Of a stretch of DNA of 39,756 bases, positions 1 through 10,716 are shown piece after piece. The notes under the pieces are model-generated. The model ran no database searches, was not told the origin of the DNA, and saw only the letters and a program-made list of their open reading frames with translations. The stretch's first letter is position 1; each line of letters opens with the position of its first letter. Source of the DNA: Gyrodactylus bullatarudis (lineage: Eukaryota > Platyhelminthes > Monogenea > Gyrodactylidea > Gyrodactylidae); the NCBI GenBank assembly GCA_012064415.1, contig SSNU01000058.1, forward strand, positions 1-39,756. The letters run 5' to 3'. Made by a program: the position numbers and the translations under genes.

Positions 1-740
1 GAGAGGTTAGAATCTTTGAGTATCTTTACCACCACGCTGCGACGAGCTAGATGGGTTAATTGCAAACTCTTATCGAGGCGATGGTACTACCAGAAAATCA
101 AAAACTCAACCTGTGGATGTTAACGCAGCTGTGATCATCAGAAACTTCTACCAGCTTTTATAACTATTTTGCCTTATTTCATTCTCTTAAATCATTTTCT
201 ATAAGTCAGGTTGTCAACTGTATAAACTAGATATATTAAGATATACAAAAATACTTAATTTAATAATCACATAACTGTGTAAAATTCATACTCACAGTTG
301 AATCATTTCTGTGCTCTTGTACATGCATGAAGCTAGTCTGAACAAAACGACGTATACACGGTTTCAAAAAACTATTAGCAAGCTGAATTTGTTCAGCCTC
401 ATGAACAATGGAATTAGAATTGCCTCTGCATTATCAACCATAGAAATATCTGATGAAACCACAATAAATGCAAATAATATTTAAACTATAGAGAATATTT
501 TATTTTAAGGATAACGCATTTTCTATTATATAATTCAGATCTGTTTATTGATTAAATTATGAGTCATAATTTATGACTAGGACCTCAAAAAGTCATAAAA
601 GTTATATTTTGTTTGATAAGTCTATTTCTCAAAACAAACACAATGGTGTATCCAAAATGATTGTGAGGGTAAGGGTTAAAAAGTTGTTATGACATATGTG
701 TGTCATATATTTGGTTATGCGTCATATATTAAGAGAGCAT
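1..740. other. AT-rich stretch, no gene recognised
   Basis: I see no supported coding region, RNA gene or element boundary here. Around 680-735 there is a short AT-rich stretch in which GTCATATAT recurs, just outside the transposon that begins near 751. Confidence 0.5.
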
Positions 741-750
741 ATGTTACAGG

Positions 751-1003
751 GAGTCTACAGGCTCCCTAGTAAACCAGGGAATCTGGAAACTCGGTATTCA
801 GATTCCCTGATACGTTATTCATTGGCAACAGTGAATCTGGAAACTTTAGGAATTCTGCAGAATCCCTAGGCAACAATCAGTGAGTCTGCAGACTATCAGG
901 GATTCTGAAAACCAATTTTAATTCTAGACACAAATCGATTTAATACAGAAATGTAAAAAGTAAATCTTAATTTTTTAAACGAGTATTTTGCATAATCATA
1001 ATT
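751..1003 (+). repeat. Left TIR of element A
   Basis: This stretch is nearly identical to the reverse complement of 2213-2454. It contains GAGTCTGCAGACT near 881 and CAGATTCCCTGAT near 799, short inverted motifs that recur in both TIRs. The inner end runs into an AT-rich sequence (GAGTATTTTGCATAAT) that is mirrored at 2211-2226. Confidence 0.85.
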
Positions 1004-1389
1004 ATAATCAACGAATTAGTTATTTTAAACATGTATAGTTATGAGCACTTATCATTTATAATAAAATTACCAAATAAAATACTTGAAAAAAAGTTTCTAA
1101 TTATAATGATGTCATTCATAAGTCCGAGATAATTATAACGTTTGCTAAAAATTCCAAAAATCAATTTAAAATCACAGCTTTTTCGATTTGAACTTTCAAC
1201 CTACCAAAAATTGCATCACATTTTATCAAACATATTTAAGCAATTTAGGAATAGATTTTAATATATTCAAAATCAATAGCATTTGATTGGTTCTAGCCCT
1301 TTTCCAAAAAAAGCATTTATTGAGTTCTTCCCTTAAAAATGATCAATTCAAATTAATCAGTATGAATGTCAGTGTAATGTGATCAAGAT

Positions 1390-2147
1390 TTTATGAGCTT
1401 TCCAAGGTTTATACAGTATATGAAGAATACCAGATACCATTCAACCATAAAAATGACTCCTTATAAAGCTGTTTATAAGAAAGACGCTACTGAATTCAGG
1501 ATGAATTATAGTAAATTTTGAATAAAACTATCTGATTTCGCATCAATCTTAATATATTCTGTTTAGATCTAATTTATGATTCAAAAGAAGGCCTTCATGA
1601 ACCAGATATTTTAATAGCAGATGATGAAACAAACGATACATGTTTTGACCCAATTCTTGCTCCTATTGAATGTAAGTCTTATTTATAAATCAAACTTTTC
1701 ATCGGTAATAATTTCTTTCATTAGTTACTTTTGATGATGAAATAGATCAAAAAGTTCGAGCAGGTCATGAGTTTAATAGAAAGCGGATGATAGAAAGAAC
1801 TGAAATTCATCTTCCCATTGGGTAAGACGTGATGGTTCCCGTTCCAGAAATAGATCTTTCCAAAATAGATCATACGAGTTTATCTGCGGTTGTTATAGAT
1901 GAAACTGACGGATTTTATAAAATCGGTACACAAGAAGGCAGAAGAGAATTTTCTGTCCCCTGAAGAGGTTCCAAGTCCCTCATTTCCATTAAGAAAAATT
2001 AACTCCCTACAATCCTCCGTTGATGGTCAGGGCTTCATGAGATGTGACTGCAAGACTATGTGCGTCACAAATAAATGCAAAAGCAGGAAAAAAGTTTTAT
2101 TATGCAATTCTCGGTGTCATAACAGTTTGTCCTGTTCGAATAAATAA
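1390..2147 (+). pseudogene. Integrase-type transposase C-terminal relic (element A)
   Basis: The relic starts around 1390 in the end of the integrase core: YHSTIKMTPYKAVY matches YHSTIKTSPYKAVFG in element C. Two introns follow, 1511-1566 (GTAAAT...TTTAG) and 1672-1724 (GTAAGT...ATTAG), at positions equivalent to the introns of element C. Downstream comes the mid-domain. The last part (1899-2147) has SVDGQGFMRCDC, then the cysteine-rich tail with CNSRCHNSLSCSNK, a CXC-like zinc-binding signature. It is broken: an in-frame TAA lies in the mid-domain near 1824, a frameshift lies near 1930, and the N-terminal catalytic part is missing. No functional protein is expected. Confidence 0.8.
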
Positions 2148-2212
2148 AAGATTTTCTGCAAAAGCTTGTAATGATTTAATATAACTTAGATTTTTAATTA
2201 TACCTATAATTA

Positions 2213-2454
2213 TGCAAAATACTCGTTTAAAAAATTAAGATTTACTTTTTACATTTCTGTATTAAATCGATTTGTGTCTAGAATTAAAATTGGTTTTCAG
2301 AATCCCTGATAGTCTGCAGACTCACTGATTGTTGCCCAGGGATTCTGCAGAATTCCTAAAGTTTCCAGATTCACTGTGGCTAATGAATAACGTATCAGGG
2401 AATCTGAATACCGAGTTTCCAGTTTCTCTGGTTTACTTGGGAGTCTGCAGACTT
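2213..2454 (-). repeat. Right TIR of element A
   Basis: Reverse complement of the left TIR, reading outward to GGGAGTCTGCAGACTTTC near 2440-2457. The palindromes AGTCTGCAGACT near 2312 and 2443 sit in positions mirrored in the left TIR. Confidence 0.85.
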
Positions 2455-2912
2455 TCAGGGAGTCATATTTCATTTTTCAATATATTTTGAGTTGAACTGA
2501 TCAATAAGAATCGTTCTTACTAAGACAATCACGTCATACTACATGATATTGAAATTTCCCACGCCACCATTCAAAATGTCAAATTATAAAAATGTCTGAT
2601 TGAGATTTATTAGAAAAATATTAATGTTTTTGAAGTAGCATATGAATTATAAGAAAATTAGATAGTAAAAATCCATCTTTGGGGGAAAAACTTACAAGTA
2701 GTATATGGTTTTCAGTTGCGTAGTCCGAATATCGGGATCATTGGTCAGAACCAAGAATAAAGCTAAGATGAATATTTTTTCCGATAAATCCTTAAAGACA
2801 GCTTGATTTATCTGATCTTAAAACACCGATTTTTAATCAAATTTTGTTAATTTTTTTTCATTAAATTTTACTTGATTTGATTTTCACGCATTTTTTTCTC
2901 TTTCTCTCTTAG

Positions 2913-2997
2913 ATTACACTAATTGACGCAGAATTTAATTTTCTATTAAACGACATCCGTTTGCTTGGCAAAAGTGAAAAAGCTTACATCAGCCAAG
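2913..2997 (+). other. Candidate internal exon, unknown gene
   Basis: A strong pyrimidine tract and acceptor (CTCTTTCTCTCTTAG) precede an open block of 28 codons that includes NDIRLLGKSEKAYI, followed by a GTAGTT donor at 2998. The piece DIRLLGKSE loosely resembles the DIK(V/L)LGKKE segment of SPB1/FTSJ3-type rRNA methyltransferases, but one short exon cannot establish this. I could not join it to another exon with confidence. Confidence 0.25.
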
Positions 2998-4160
2998 GTA
3001 GTTGAGGATTGAAAGAATAGTTTTTTTTGAACACACAAGTTTGGTTTGTATAGATTTTTGAAGAACTTCTCCTTCACCCAGGCTTTTGGGATCGAAAGTT
3101 TGAAATTAAAGCTCGATGATATTTCCTGAGTTGGCGTTAAATTTCCATTTTTTCGAACTTTGTAAAATTTTGTTGATTTAAAAGTGAGAGGGGGTCAAGT
3201 GATGGGTTTTAGGATCAGAATTAATCAAGCAAATGAAATTAGTTATTTGATTGAGTATTGGTTAACTTGATGTCTCTTCAGTGATCAATCAATTTGTAAC
3301 TGCCCTGTGACTGCATAGATTGACTATAACGTTTCTCACTTGCCACCTGGCTATGTTGTTTTCTGGCTTATATTGGTCTTATATTGAGAGAAAGGTGTAG
3401 TATTTCTTAGAAAATAAGGATTAAAAAATTATAGTGATTGTTACAGTAATTGGAATTAAGATTTGAACAAAAAAACATTTAGATTACCCTGATAAAAATA
3501 GTTTGGACTCACACAATATTTCGTATTCTTCTTCTGGCGTGAGAGTTTAGCTTTTGGTGACTTCTTTACCTGTACCTTTTCTATAGCCTTTTTTTGTTCT
3601 TTACACCAAATTTCAAAATTTCTTTCTGCACAACCTATGTATGGCTTATGTTATTTTATAAATACCTTGAATATCATCTAGATCTAATTTTTGTTTTTCA
3701 GTCAAAAAATTCACCTATTTTATTAGATAACCTAAAAATGGTCATAATACCAGATTTTTTAAAACTAAAGATAAATCAATACTGTGAAAAAATCCATTAA
3801 AAAAATATTATTAAAACCACAAACAAAATTATTAACATTTTTATTATCAAATTTCTCTAACAATAAAACTATTTATCAAACCTTATAGATAATCATTTTT
3901 TTGAAAAATAAAAACAAGTTTCTCTCAATCTTTTCTTAATAAACAGTACCACATAATCTTAGTGTTCTTAAAATTTCCCCTTGTAATGTAATGTATTTGA
4001 TTTATATTTTCGAGCTGTATATGAATAATAATTCATAATTATATTTTTATTTGGAAGTTTTCTGTAAACTCGAGTTTGGGTTTCAGTTTAGTTTCTCATT
4101 AGTTTCATATCTTGAAAATTCAAAGAATTATCTTCTTTTTTTTCTGTTGTCAACCTTATG
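2998..4160. other. AT-rich non-coding stretch
   Basis: Nothing recognisable. An open frame at 3594-3800 is phenylalanine- and isoleucine-rich low-complexity sequence with no motif, and I do not treat it as a gene. Confidence 0.4.
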
Positions 4161-4170
4161 GTTCTATATT

Positions 4171-4409
4171 CCCTTCCTAATTTAGATATAGCTATACTTA
4201 TTTATAATTACAAGTCTGATAATAAGCTCAAAGTCTAAGAAGTATGGGAAAACTCCCAGAAAGATTCCTTAGACAAAAATGAGCCTGGTAAACTTAGAAA
4301 AATCTAAGAAAAATTTCAAAATTGTAGATACCTGAAATAGATCTAAATTTATATAATAAATATTACATGTAATTATAAATAAGTATAGCTATATCTAAAG
4401 TAGGAAGGG
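4171..4409. repeat. Stem-loop (MITE-like) element
   Basis: Arms of about 45 bp (4171-4215 and 4366-4409) are inverted copies with about two mismatches. They start CCCTTCCTA at each outer end and include TAGATATAGCTATACTTATT. The loop of about 150 bp has no coding content. It looks like a small foldback or MITE; no target duplication was identified. Confidence 0.7.
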
Positions 4410-4608
4410 TAGTATCTAACATGAATTATATTTCTCTAAAATGTAGGATGTATTAAGTTTAATTCATTTAATCTTAAAATATTCCGAAATTTATTTTTCT
4501 AATTTAATCAATTTTCTATTCAGAAATTCTGAATTGAAAGAAATGTATGTTTTAAAGAGAAGTTAATGTGAAAACTATAATTATAACATAATTTTCTTTA
4601 ATTTCCAG

Positions 4609-4665
4609 AAGCCAAACAGACAGAATACAAGAATTATTAAGCCAAATAAAATCTCAAAAAGAGTA
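4609..4665 (+). other. Exon-like block with coiled-coil character
   Basis: After an ATTTCCAG acceptor the sequence reads SQTDRIQELLSQIKSQKE and then stops. A downstream block in another frame (about 4690-4815) is also open for about 40 codons. The splice joining the two is not resolved. It may be part of the same gene as 2913 or 6530, but this is speculative. Confidence 0.2.
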
Positions 4666-4669
4666 ACTA

Positions 4670-5260
4670 GTACTAAGAAAATATATTAGATTTATCATCT
4701 CAACTCGGAATAGGAATAATATTTTCCTTCAACCAAGTTTGTGATAGGTTAAACTTTTATCTTATATTGGAAAAATACTTTAAAAAAAATTCTTTAAGAG
4801 AATGTCACTAATTGTTTTAATTTTTATTTGCCTCATTTACAAGTCGTGAAAATGGGGGGGGGGGTCAATAATATGTTTCAACATTAATGTTCAAGGTCAA
4901 ATGTCAAACTCTGATTTGGGGATTATGCTATGAAAGCATGATGCAATTTAAGATAATGCGAGTTTTGGACCTGTATAGGCTAGCTCCTTGTTCCTAGTTA
5001 ATAAATCCAATTGAAAAGATATGGAGCTCATTCGAAAGCAGAATAAAAAGCTATTTGAATGAAAGAAAAATATTCAAGTAATGGAGGTGATTTCGGAAAT
5101 TTTCCGATTGGTTAGAACTTTATTGGATTGGAGTTGACATTTTTCACCAGGGCTAATTTATTCAAATTACAAATGAGAACCGTATTTTTGAAGTATGGAT
5201 TTACACCTCCAATCATTTGTGAATATTAAAAATTTTTTTCAGTAGACAAATAACTTTTAA
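4670..5260. other. Non-coding stretch with G11 tract
   Basis: Apart from the possible exon fragment described for 4609-4665, I see no gene. A run of eleven G lies at 4854-4864. Confidence 0.4.
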
Positions 5261-5265
5261 TTGTA

Positions 5266-5520
5266 CAGTGAATTCTTTAATAATTGTATATAAAAAAGAT
5301 AAAGTCGATAAAAAATAATCGACCCTCTACTATAAAGTTGTCGTATTAAAATTCTAATTTAAAAAATCCCAGCCTCTGCTTTTAATCATAATTTTTCCAA
5401 TGTTTTTTACAGTCATATGATTGAAATGACCTCATATTCAGTTCTGATATCCATGAATCTACCATATACCAACTTTCCGAAGCAACAGGTCCTAAGATTA
5501 CGATTTCGCGTATAACATAT
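5266..5520 (+). repeat. Dispersed repeat copy 1, pogo/Tigger-like end after TA
   Basis: This begins TA|CAGTGAATTCTTTAATAATTG and continues with CGACCCTCTACTATAAAGT. Related copies start at 8175 and 20026. A CAGT terminus next to TA is the pattern of pogo/Tigger transposons, so these are probably the ends of non-autonomous Tigger relatives. No matching right end was identified, so the downstream border is only the limit of visible similarity to the 20-kb copy. Confidence 0.6.
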
Positions 5521-6149
5521 GTGATAACTTAACACTGATAACCAAAAACAGTCCTATTTTTTAGTCTTATTTACCCTTCCCCCCCATACCTAGTACTCAA
5601 AGGTCCAAAAGGAAAGAATGGTTTTTGTTTGTACATTAGAGTAAGCAAATCTCATGATGAGTGATTGCCGAAAAAGGGGGTCTCTAGAACTTTTTACCTT
5701 AGAAGACTCCACATGGATGATGACGTCAACCAAAATTAGTCTTGAGTGGGAAAAATGAAAAGAGACTTGAATCTAAAACTTTCTACAAAAACCTCGTCTT
5801 TGAACCTTCATATATATTAGATGAAATAATATTTTAGCCTTAAATTTAAGGAAACTAGATAACTTTTTATCCTGTGTCGCATGGTGCTAATTTCATGATG
5901 ATTGAACGAAAAAAACTTTGTTTTGACAAAAGCAAATTGATTAAAAATTGCCATAACGATAGAATTTGAAAAGAATAAGCCAATGCTGAAATTTCGGCTC
6001 GAAATAAAGAAAAATAACTCATCTATAACGAAGCAAAATGTCACCTGGTTTCAAAAAAATATATAAATTTCATACTCCTACTCATTAGTAATAAAGCAAA
6101 AAAGTCCTTACCGTCCGGTTTAACTCTCATACATTTTTTAGGGAGTTTA

Positions 6150-6308
6150 GTGTATTTTATTATTCTTATATAAACATAGAGTTATAAATATTAACTTATT
6201 ATACTTTTTTTGTGAGAAGATTAATTTCTATCAACTTTTCCATATGAAAATGAAAATTGTAAATCAGAACTTATGTATTGTTCATTAAATTTTTCATTTC
6301 ATTTCAAT
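6150..6308 (+). repeat. Dispersed repeat, inverted copy at 38.2 kb
   Basis: About 160 bp here matches the reverse complement of 38212-38371 at roughly 85% identity. Shared blocks include GAGAAGATTAATTTCTATCA and GAAAATGAAAATTGTAAA. It has no coding content and no terminal motif. Confidence 0.7.
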
Positions 6309-6529
6309 ACATTTTTAGAATTTAGTCACCAACACTAATTACTTAACTTAATTTCTAATATTAATAATAAAATACAAAAAACCTGGCTTTTTTCTTGATT
6401 TGTCTTCGTAGTTTTTGTGTATGAGAATTTTCTGTGAAAATTGCTCACACCCGAAAATATATAAAAATAAACCATGGAAAAACTAATATATTCCCTCTCA
6501 CCAAGTAAAATATTGTTAATTAATTTTAG

Positions 6530-7358
6530 AAACTCAAAGAAGAAAAAAGATAAAGTGAAGTTGAGGAAATCAATCTCAGGAAATGAATCTTATGGTAATA
6601 AATTTAATGAGTATGTTACCAAAATATTTAAGAATTAATTTTATACAAATTTGTGCGTTCCATGAAACCTTTCATGCCGTTATAATAATCATCTTGAATA
6701 CTTTATTAAATTTATAGGTTAATAATGCAGAAATAAATAAAGCTGCTGAACTAAGAAAAAGAGCATACAATCTAAAGTGATGTAAAATCCAGGCGTCGAT
6801 GCCGCTCACAACATTTAAATTTTTACTTAGGTTGCAGACTTAGTATTTTACAGTTTTATTCCATTGTTTGAAAACGAAAAAATCTCATATTAAATAAATA
6901 AAGAAGATGATGCAAATTATTTCTTAAATAAGACCTTTATTTCGGAGATAACCATCTGTATGATACATGCCATATAAGTGCAAAGAAAAAAATATACAAT
7001 CATTGGCTCAAACTAATTACAACTGTGGTTGGTTAATCCCTTTTTTAGGTGCTGACTACTAATTTGACTAACAATTTGAGTGCTTAGATAATTAAAACTT
7101 AGATGTAGATTATACTGATAATTTTTTTGAATGTAATGTTAAGTAATCATTTTGAAATTAAATTTATAGAAGTCTGTATTTTGCCTGTTCACTACCATTT
7201 CTGTTCTCATTCTTTTTCTTGAGAGGGTTGGGAGGATGATTGTGTATGTGGCTTTGGAGGTTCATTTTAAATACTGCCAGTAATCTAATTAATTTTTTTA
7301 GGAAGCCAAAATTGGAAATAAAGATTGTAGAGAAAACAGGAAATTCACAAAATACGGA
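6530..7358 (+). other. Candidate host-gene exons (6530, 6718, 7302)
   Basis: Three short open blocks follow good acceptors. At 6530 (after AATTTTAG) a lysine-rich block reads KKKKDKVKLRKSISGNESYG. At 6718 (after TTATAG) the block reads NNAEINKAAELRKRAYNLK with a GTGATG donor at 6777. At 7302 (after a T-tract and TTTAG) a 57-nt block ends at a GTGAGC donor at 7359. Blocks 2 and 3 join in frame (6718-6776 to 7302-7358), giving KKPKLEIKIVEKTGNSQ after the junction. These introns would be several hundred nt, unlike the tiny introns elsewhere in the window. Function unknown; it could be chance. Confidence 0.25.
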
Positions 7359-7370
7359 GTGAGCTATTAG

Positions 7371-8118
7371 ATCAAATTGAAACTATAGTTGAATCCGTTA
7401 TACTAACTTATAACCTCTGAAATTCATTAATCATAACCCAAATTATTCTAGAACATTTTGGTATATATACATTCAATTCTTTTTTTAATAAATTTTCTCT
7501 TCTCTATTCAATTACTAATCTATTTAACAGAATGCAGAATGTGAACCGAAAGTAAATTCAAACTCTATTTTATATTCTATAAAAAAATTACTTCCGGTTT
7601 AATTTATTCAAGTCCGGACTTTATTTATGTGATATTTGTTCATTCTAACTACTCAAACTAAGTTCATAATTTAATCTCAAAAGAGGCCTATTGTTAACAT
7701 CGAGTAAATATCTTCAAAAACAAACCAAAGAATTTTAATGATTTTAGGGTATCCAACTGTTAATTTTTACAGATAATAAACCCCGAACTTAACTCCACAA
7801 TCCCAGTTTTAGGCGTTCACTGCATTTTAACGGGTTTGAAGGGTTTAAAGAATGCTACAAAATATATGGTCATGTTGAAAATCTAACTATTTTTGAACGA
7901 TATAATAAAGATTTTATACCTTAAAAACAAAATCTTGAAGAAGTACATTACTGAAATTAAATCAATCAGATTTATCAACTAGAGAGATAAGAACTAGATT
8001 AATAAAACCAGATGGCTCTTTGATAATAAAAACAAAGCTACAAATAAAAGTATTTGTATAAATCTATGAAGTAAACTTTTTTTCTAATCATTTATTCTCC
8101 TTCTAATTTGGCATTATA
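7371..8118. other. AT-rich stretch, no supported gene
   Basis: I see no convincing coding block. A short open segment near 7830-7920 (containing GHVENLTIFERYNKDF) follows an acceptor-like TTTTAG but could not be tied to any gene. Confidence 0.35.
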
Positions 8119-8330
8119 CAGTAGACCTCGATGAAAATTTTAAAACAAAGGAAATTCCGGGTGGGATTATTATACAGTGAATTCTCTAATAATTGTATAC
8201 AAAAAGGACCAACTCGACAAGAAATACTATAAAGTAGGCGTATTAAAATCATAATTAAATATTGAGACCTTTTACTTTTAATCATTATTCTCCAATGTTT
8301 TTTAGACATTGGATCGAAAAACATTTAGGT
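8119..8330 (+). repeat. Pogo-like ends, dispersed repeat copy 2
   Basis: Two TA|CAGT starts lie close together. TA|CAGTAGACCTCGATG at 8119 resembles a pogo-type terminal repeat. TA|CAGTGAATTCTCTAATAATTG at 8175 is the second copy of the repeat seen at 5266 and 20026. This suggests one small element inserted in or beside another. Confidence 0.5.
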
Positions 8331-9256
8331 TTGTAATGCATACATCAACGTTTCAAAGCAGATAAAACTGAAAATTGGTTCTAATCAACCATTTTCTGTT
8401 ACTCTTTTTCTAAAAACAAATAGTGGAAAAGTGAAGCTGTTCTACGTGAACATGGGAATCTTATCCAAAATCGAAAATAATTATTTTACGAAAGACCTCG
8501 ACTCGTAATGTAATTTCTTTTGAGATTGATAGATGTTGGGGTGGTGGATGGGATATTGGGGAAAAAATTCAGAATCTCCAAATAAAAAAATATTAATGAT
8601 GTAATAAATAAAGTGTATATTGAAGAAAATAAGGCTTGCTCATAATTGGGTGATATCTTTATTTTTGGTTTAAGAATAAAGTTTCCTTTCAACGAGAGCT
8701 TTCAATACTTATCTTCTGATTCATCCTATATAGAAGTTACAATTTTGAAATCAATATCCTTTATTCTCTTCCATTTTTTTTGAAATTTGAGATAATAAAA
8801 GTTGAGAGCATTTTAATAAGATGCCGAATATTTGAGGAATGAAGTTCTCATTTCGGATTGAAGATTACTATCTTCACTTCTGCTGTGTAATGAAGATTTT
8901 TTCAGGTCTATATAAAATGCATTGTACAATATACATAGTATATAATGTATATCTCCGCCTCTCTATATATCATCTATATGAGATACAACCAAGGTATATT
9001 AGACACATTGAAATTCCCCTATTATTCGTAAACACTTCACAAAATGATTTGTTAAAAAGAAGGCTTGGAGCTCAAATTATGCTTTATATAATCTTTCACT
9101 CCGTGTACTACACTTTAAGTATTTTTAATTAGATAGCATTTTCAAATTCTCATTCTAATCTCGATAATGGACCCCAGTAAATTCCTCAACTGAAAGTCTA
9201 AAATCTTCTAATTAATTCGACCGAGAAATATTTCGGAAGTTTAAAAAATAAATTAT

Positions 9257-9430
9257 TATCTAACAATAGCTCTAGTTGAACCTCAAATGACTAACTCAAT
9301 AAAACTTAGTGGAGTGATGTGTTGTAGTTGTTTGCTCGCAGGATCAATTTGAGCCACGTTATCTTTGTTTGTGGCAGATTTATTTATCTTAGTTATTTGA
9401 GGTTCGACTAGAGCTACTGTAAGATAGATA
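9257..9430. repeat. Stem-loop element inside the foldback complex
   Basis: The arms near 9257-9304 and 9379-9430 are inverted copies sharing AGCTCTAGT(T/C)GAACCTCAAA. The loop of about 75 bp has no coding content. MITE-like. Confidence 0.65.
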
Positions 9431-9569
9431 ACAGTATAAGTCTCATCCCCTCGTCAATTCTAGATAAGGTTGATAGTTGGCTAATAGGGAGGCTCCTTCC
9501 TATTGACATACTCTAGCATTTTTCAGGATTGTATGATAGTAAAATAAATTATTATAGGGTGTTTTTGGT

Positions 9570-9794
9570 GACGAAGGATAAGTGCTCAAGTATTTTAGTA
9601 TCTCTAATTGGATACGGAGAAGTCACACATCTTCCCTTAGAGATAAGACTCAGTGTGTATCTAATTTATAAGCTAGTAAAGAAATATTCCAAACATGTAT
9701 GACAGGTATAGGCGCGTCTTATCTCTAAGGGAAGATGTGTAGCTTCTCCGCATCCAAATAGAGATACTAACTACTTGAGCGCTTATCCCTCGTC
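9570..9794. repeat. Stem-loop element with 80-bp arms
   Basis: The arms 9570-9649 and 9716-9794 are inverted copies at close to 90% identity, sharing ACACATCTTCCCTTAGAGAT. The spacer is about 65 bp. Typical of a palindromic MITE; the target duplication is unclear. Confidence 0.75.
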
Positions 9795-10076
9795 TTCTTA
9801 AAAAAAATAATTTCTTATTTCTTTATTAGTTTTTTGTGAAATTTGTATTTAAAAAATGCAAACCTAGTAAACATCATTATTATGAGTACAGTCCAAAGTG
9901 AAGAATTATATTCGTCAAAAAATTTCCAAGGCTTACTTTTTTTCGATTTGAGCTCCAAGCCTTCTTTCTGAAAAACCATTTTGTGAGGTGTTTACGAACA
10001 ATAGGAGAATTTCAACGTGTGGGAAATACTTGGTTGTATCACTTTTGGTGCAGCTTTGTGCATACAACATATATAT

Positions 10077-10118
10077 GGCATGTAAGAGGCTGAAGAGTAT
10101 GCCCGAAATAAAAAAAAA
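10077..10118 (+). mobile_element. LINE 3' tail fragment
   Basis: GGCATGTAAGAGGCTGAAGA, continuing to GCCCGAAATAAAAAAAAA, matches the 3' end of the LINE relic at 27295-27332 at about 80%. Each ends in AATAAA plus an A-rich run. It is therefore the 3' terminus of a second, 5'-truncated copy of the same non-LTR family, abutting the foldback complex. Confidence 0.6.
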
Positions 10119-10700
10119 TTTCTCTTGAAACTTTGAACTTATAGTAAATTTATTAACGAAATAAGTAATAATATGTAAAATAATATTTGATAGGATATCG
10201 TTGGAGTTTTTCCCATCATGTTTTGTCTTTGTCTGACGATTACAGGCTCATTCTAATATCACGCGAATTATTTGAATGTATTATTATGAATGTATTCCTT
10301 TATTATGTTCGAAAAGCATTCAAAATGGAGACATTTTTTTGCATAGTTAGCAAAAATTTCAAATAGACTAATAAAGATCGAAGAAAATTGCTGAGGTTCT
10401 TATAACTAAATCTAAAGTTCTGATCAAAATCAAATCAAATCTGATGAAAAATTATAACTCTGTTCTTTTCTGATTATCAATACTTTATTATCAAAGGTCA
10501 GACTCCTGTATTATACTATCTCTAATCTGATAGGAAAAAATTGATAAGGATGAGATCATGAAAGTATATAAATAGTATTTTGTTTTCGATAAATTTGTCG
10601 TATCTACTTCATTTATCTGTTTTTCATTTGAGCTTTCATATTGAATTATAAAATAAAGTTATCAAGAGTAAATTCTATGTATATCTCATATTTTCAAAAC
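10119..10700. other. AT-rich stretch upstream of gene 1
   Basis: No supported coding block. It may hold the 5' end of gene 1, because the exon at 10703 is preceded by an acceptor-like CAAAACAG. Confidence 0.35.
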
Positions 10701-10716
10701 AGAATTAATTGAAAAA

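Larger units (their letters stand above)
751..2454 (+). mobile_element. KRBA2-like integrase DNA transposon, decayed (element A)
   Basis: This is a 1.7-kb DNA transposon copy bounded by terminal inverted repeats of about 245 bp (roughly 751-1003 and 2213-2454) that match at about 95% or better. The TIRs hold several copies of the palindromic core AGTCTGCAGACT and of AGGGAATCTG or its complement, probably transposase-binding sites (inference). The interior carries the 3' part of an integrase-type transposase, so the copy is internally deleted and non-autonomous. I could not fix the outer ends or a target duplication: the left flank (TGTTACAGGG) and the right flank do not match cleanly. The transposase C-terminus is of the type often annotated as KRAB-A domain-containing protein 2-like. 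Element B (17.55 kb) shares the TIR sequence; element C (36.09 kb) shares the protein type but has different TIRs. Confidence 0.8.
8982..10041. repeat. Nested foldback complex, outer inverted repeat
   Basis: The outer arms are 8982-9077 and 9946-10041, imperfect inverted copies of about 96 bp with AGGCTTGGAGCTCAAAT in the inner part. Between them lie two separate stem-loops (9257-9430 and 9570-9794). The left arm is partly open in frame (IEIPLLFVNTSQNDLL), so it may derive from retroelement coding sequence, but I cannot assign it. Confidence 0.7.

Noticed and set aside
3594..3800. Plus-strand frame rich in Phe, Ile and Leu
   Set aside because: Composition is what AT-rich DNA gives by chance; no motif or splice context.
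4854..4864. G11 tract as a quadruplex or regulatory site
   Set aside because: A single homopolymer run without further G tracts; may also be a sequencing-sensitive length.
6530..6640. Histone H2B fragment (ESY...Y near a basic stretch)
   Set aside because: Only a few residues agree and the conserved H2B helices do not follow.
9257..9794. Stem-loop series as a CRISPR array or tRNA cluster
   Set aside because: The repeats are single inverted pairs of different sequence, not regularly spaced direct repeats, and no tRNA anticodon arm or B-box was seen.
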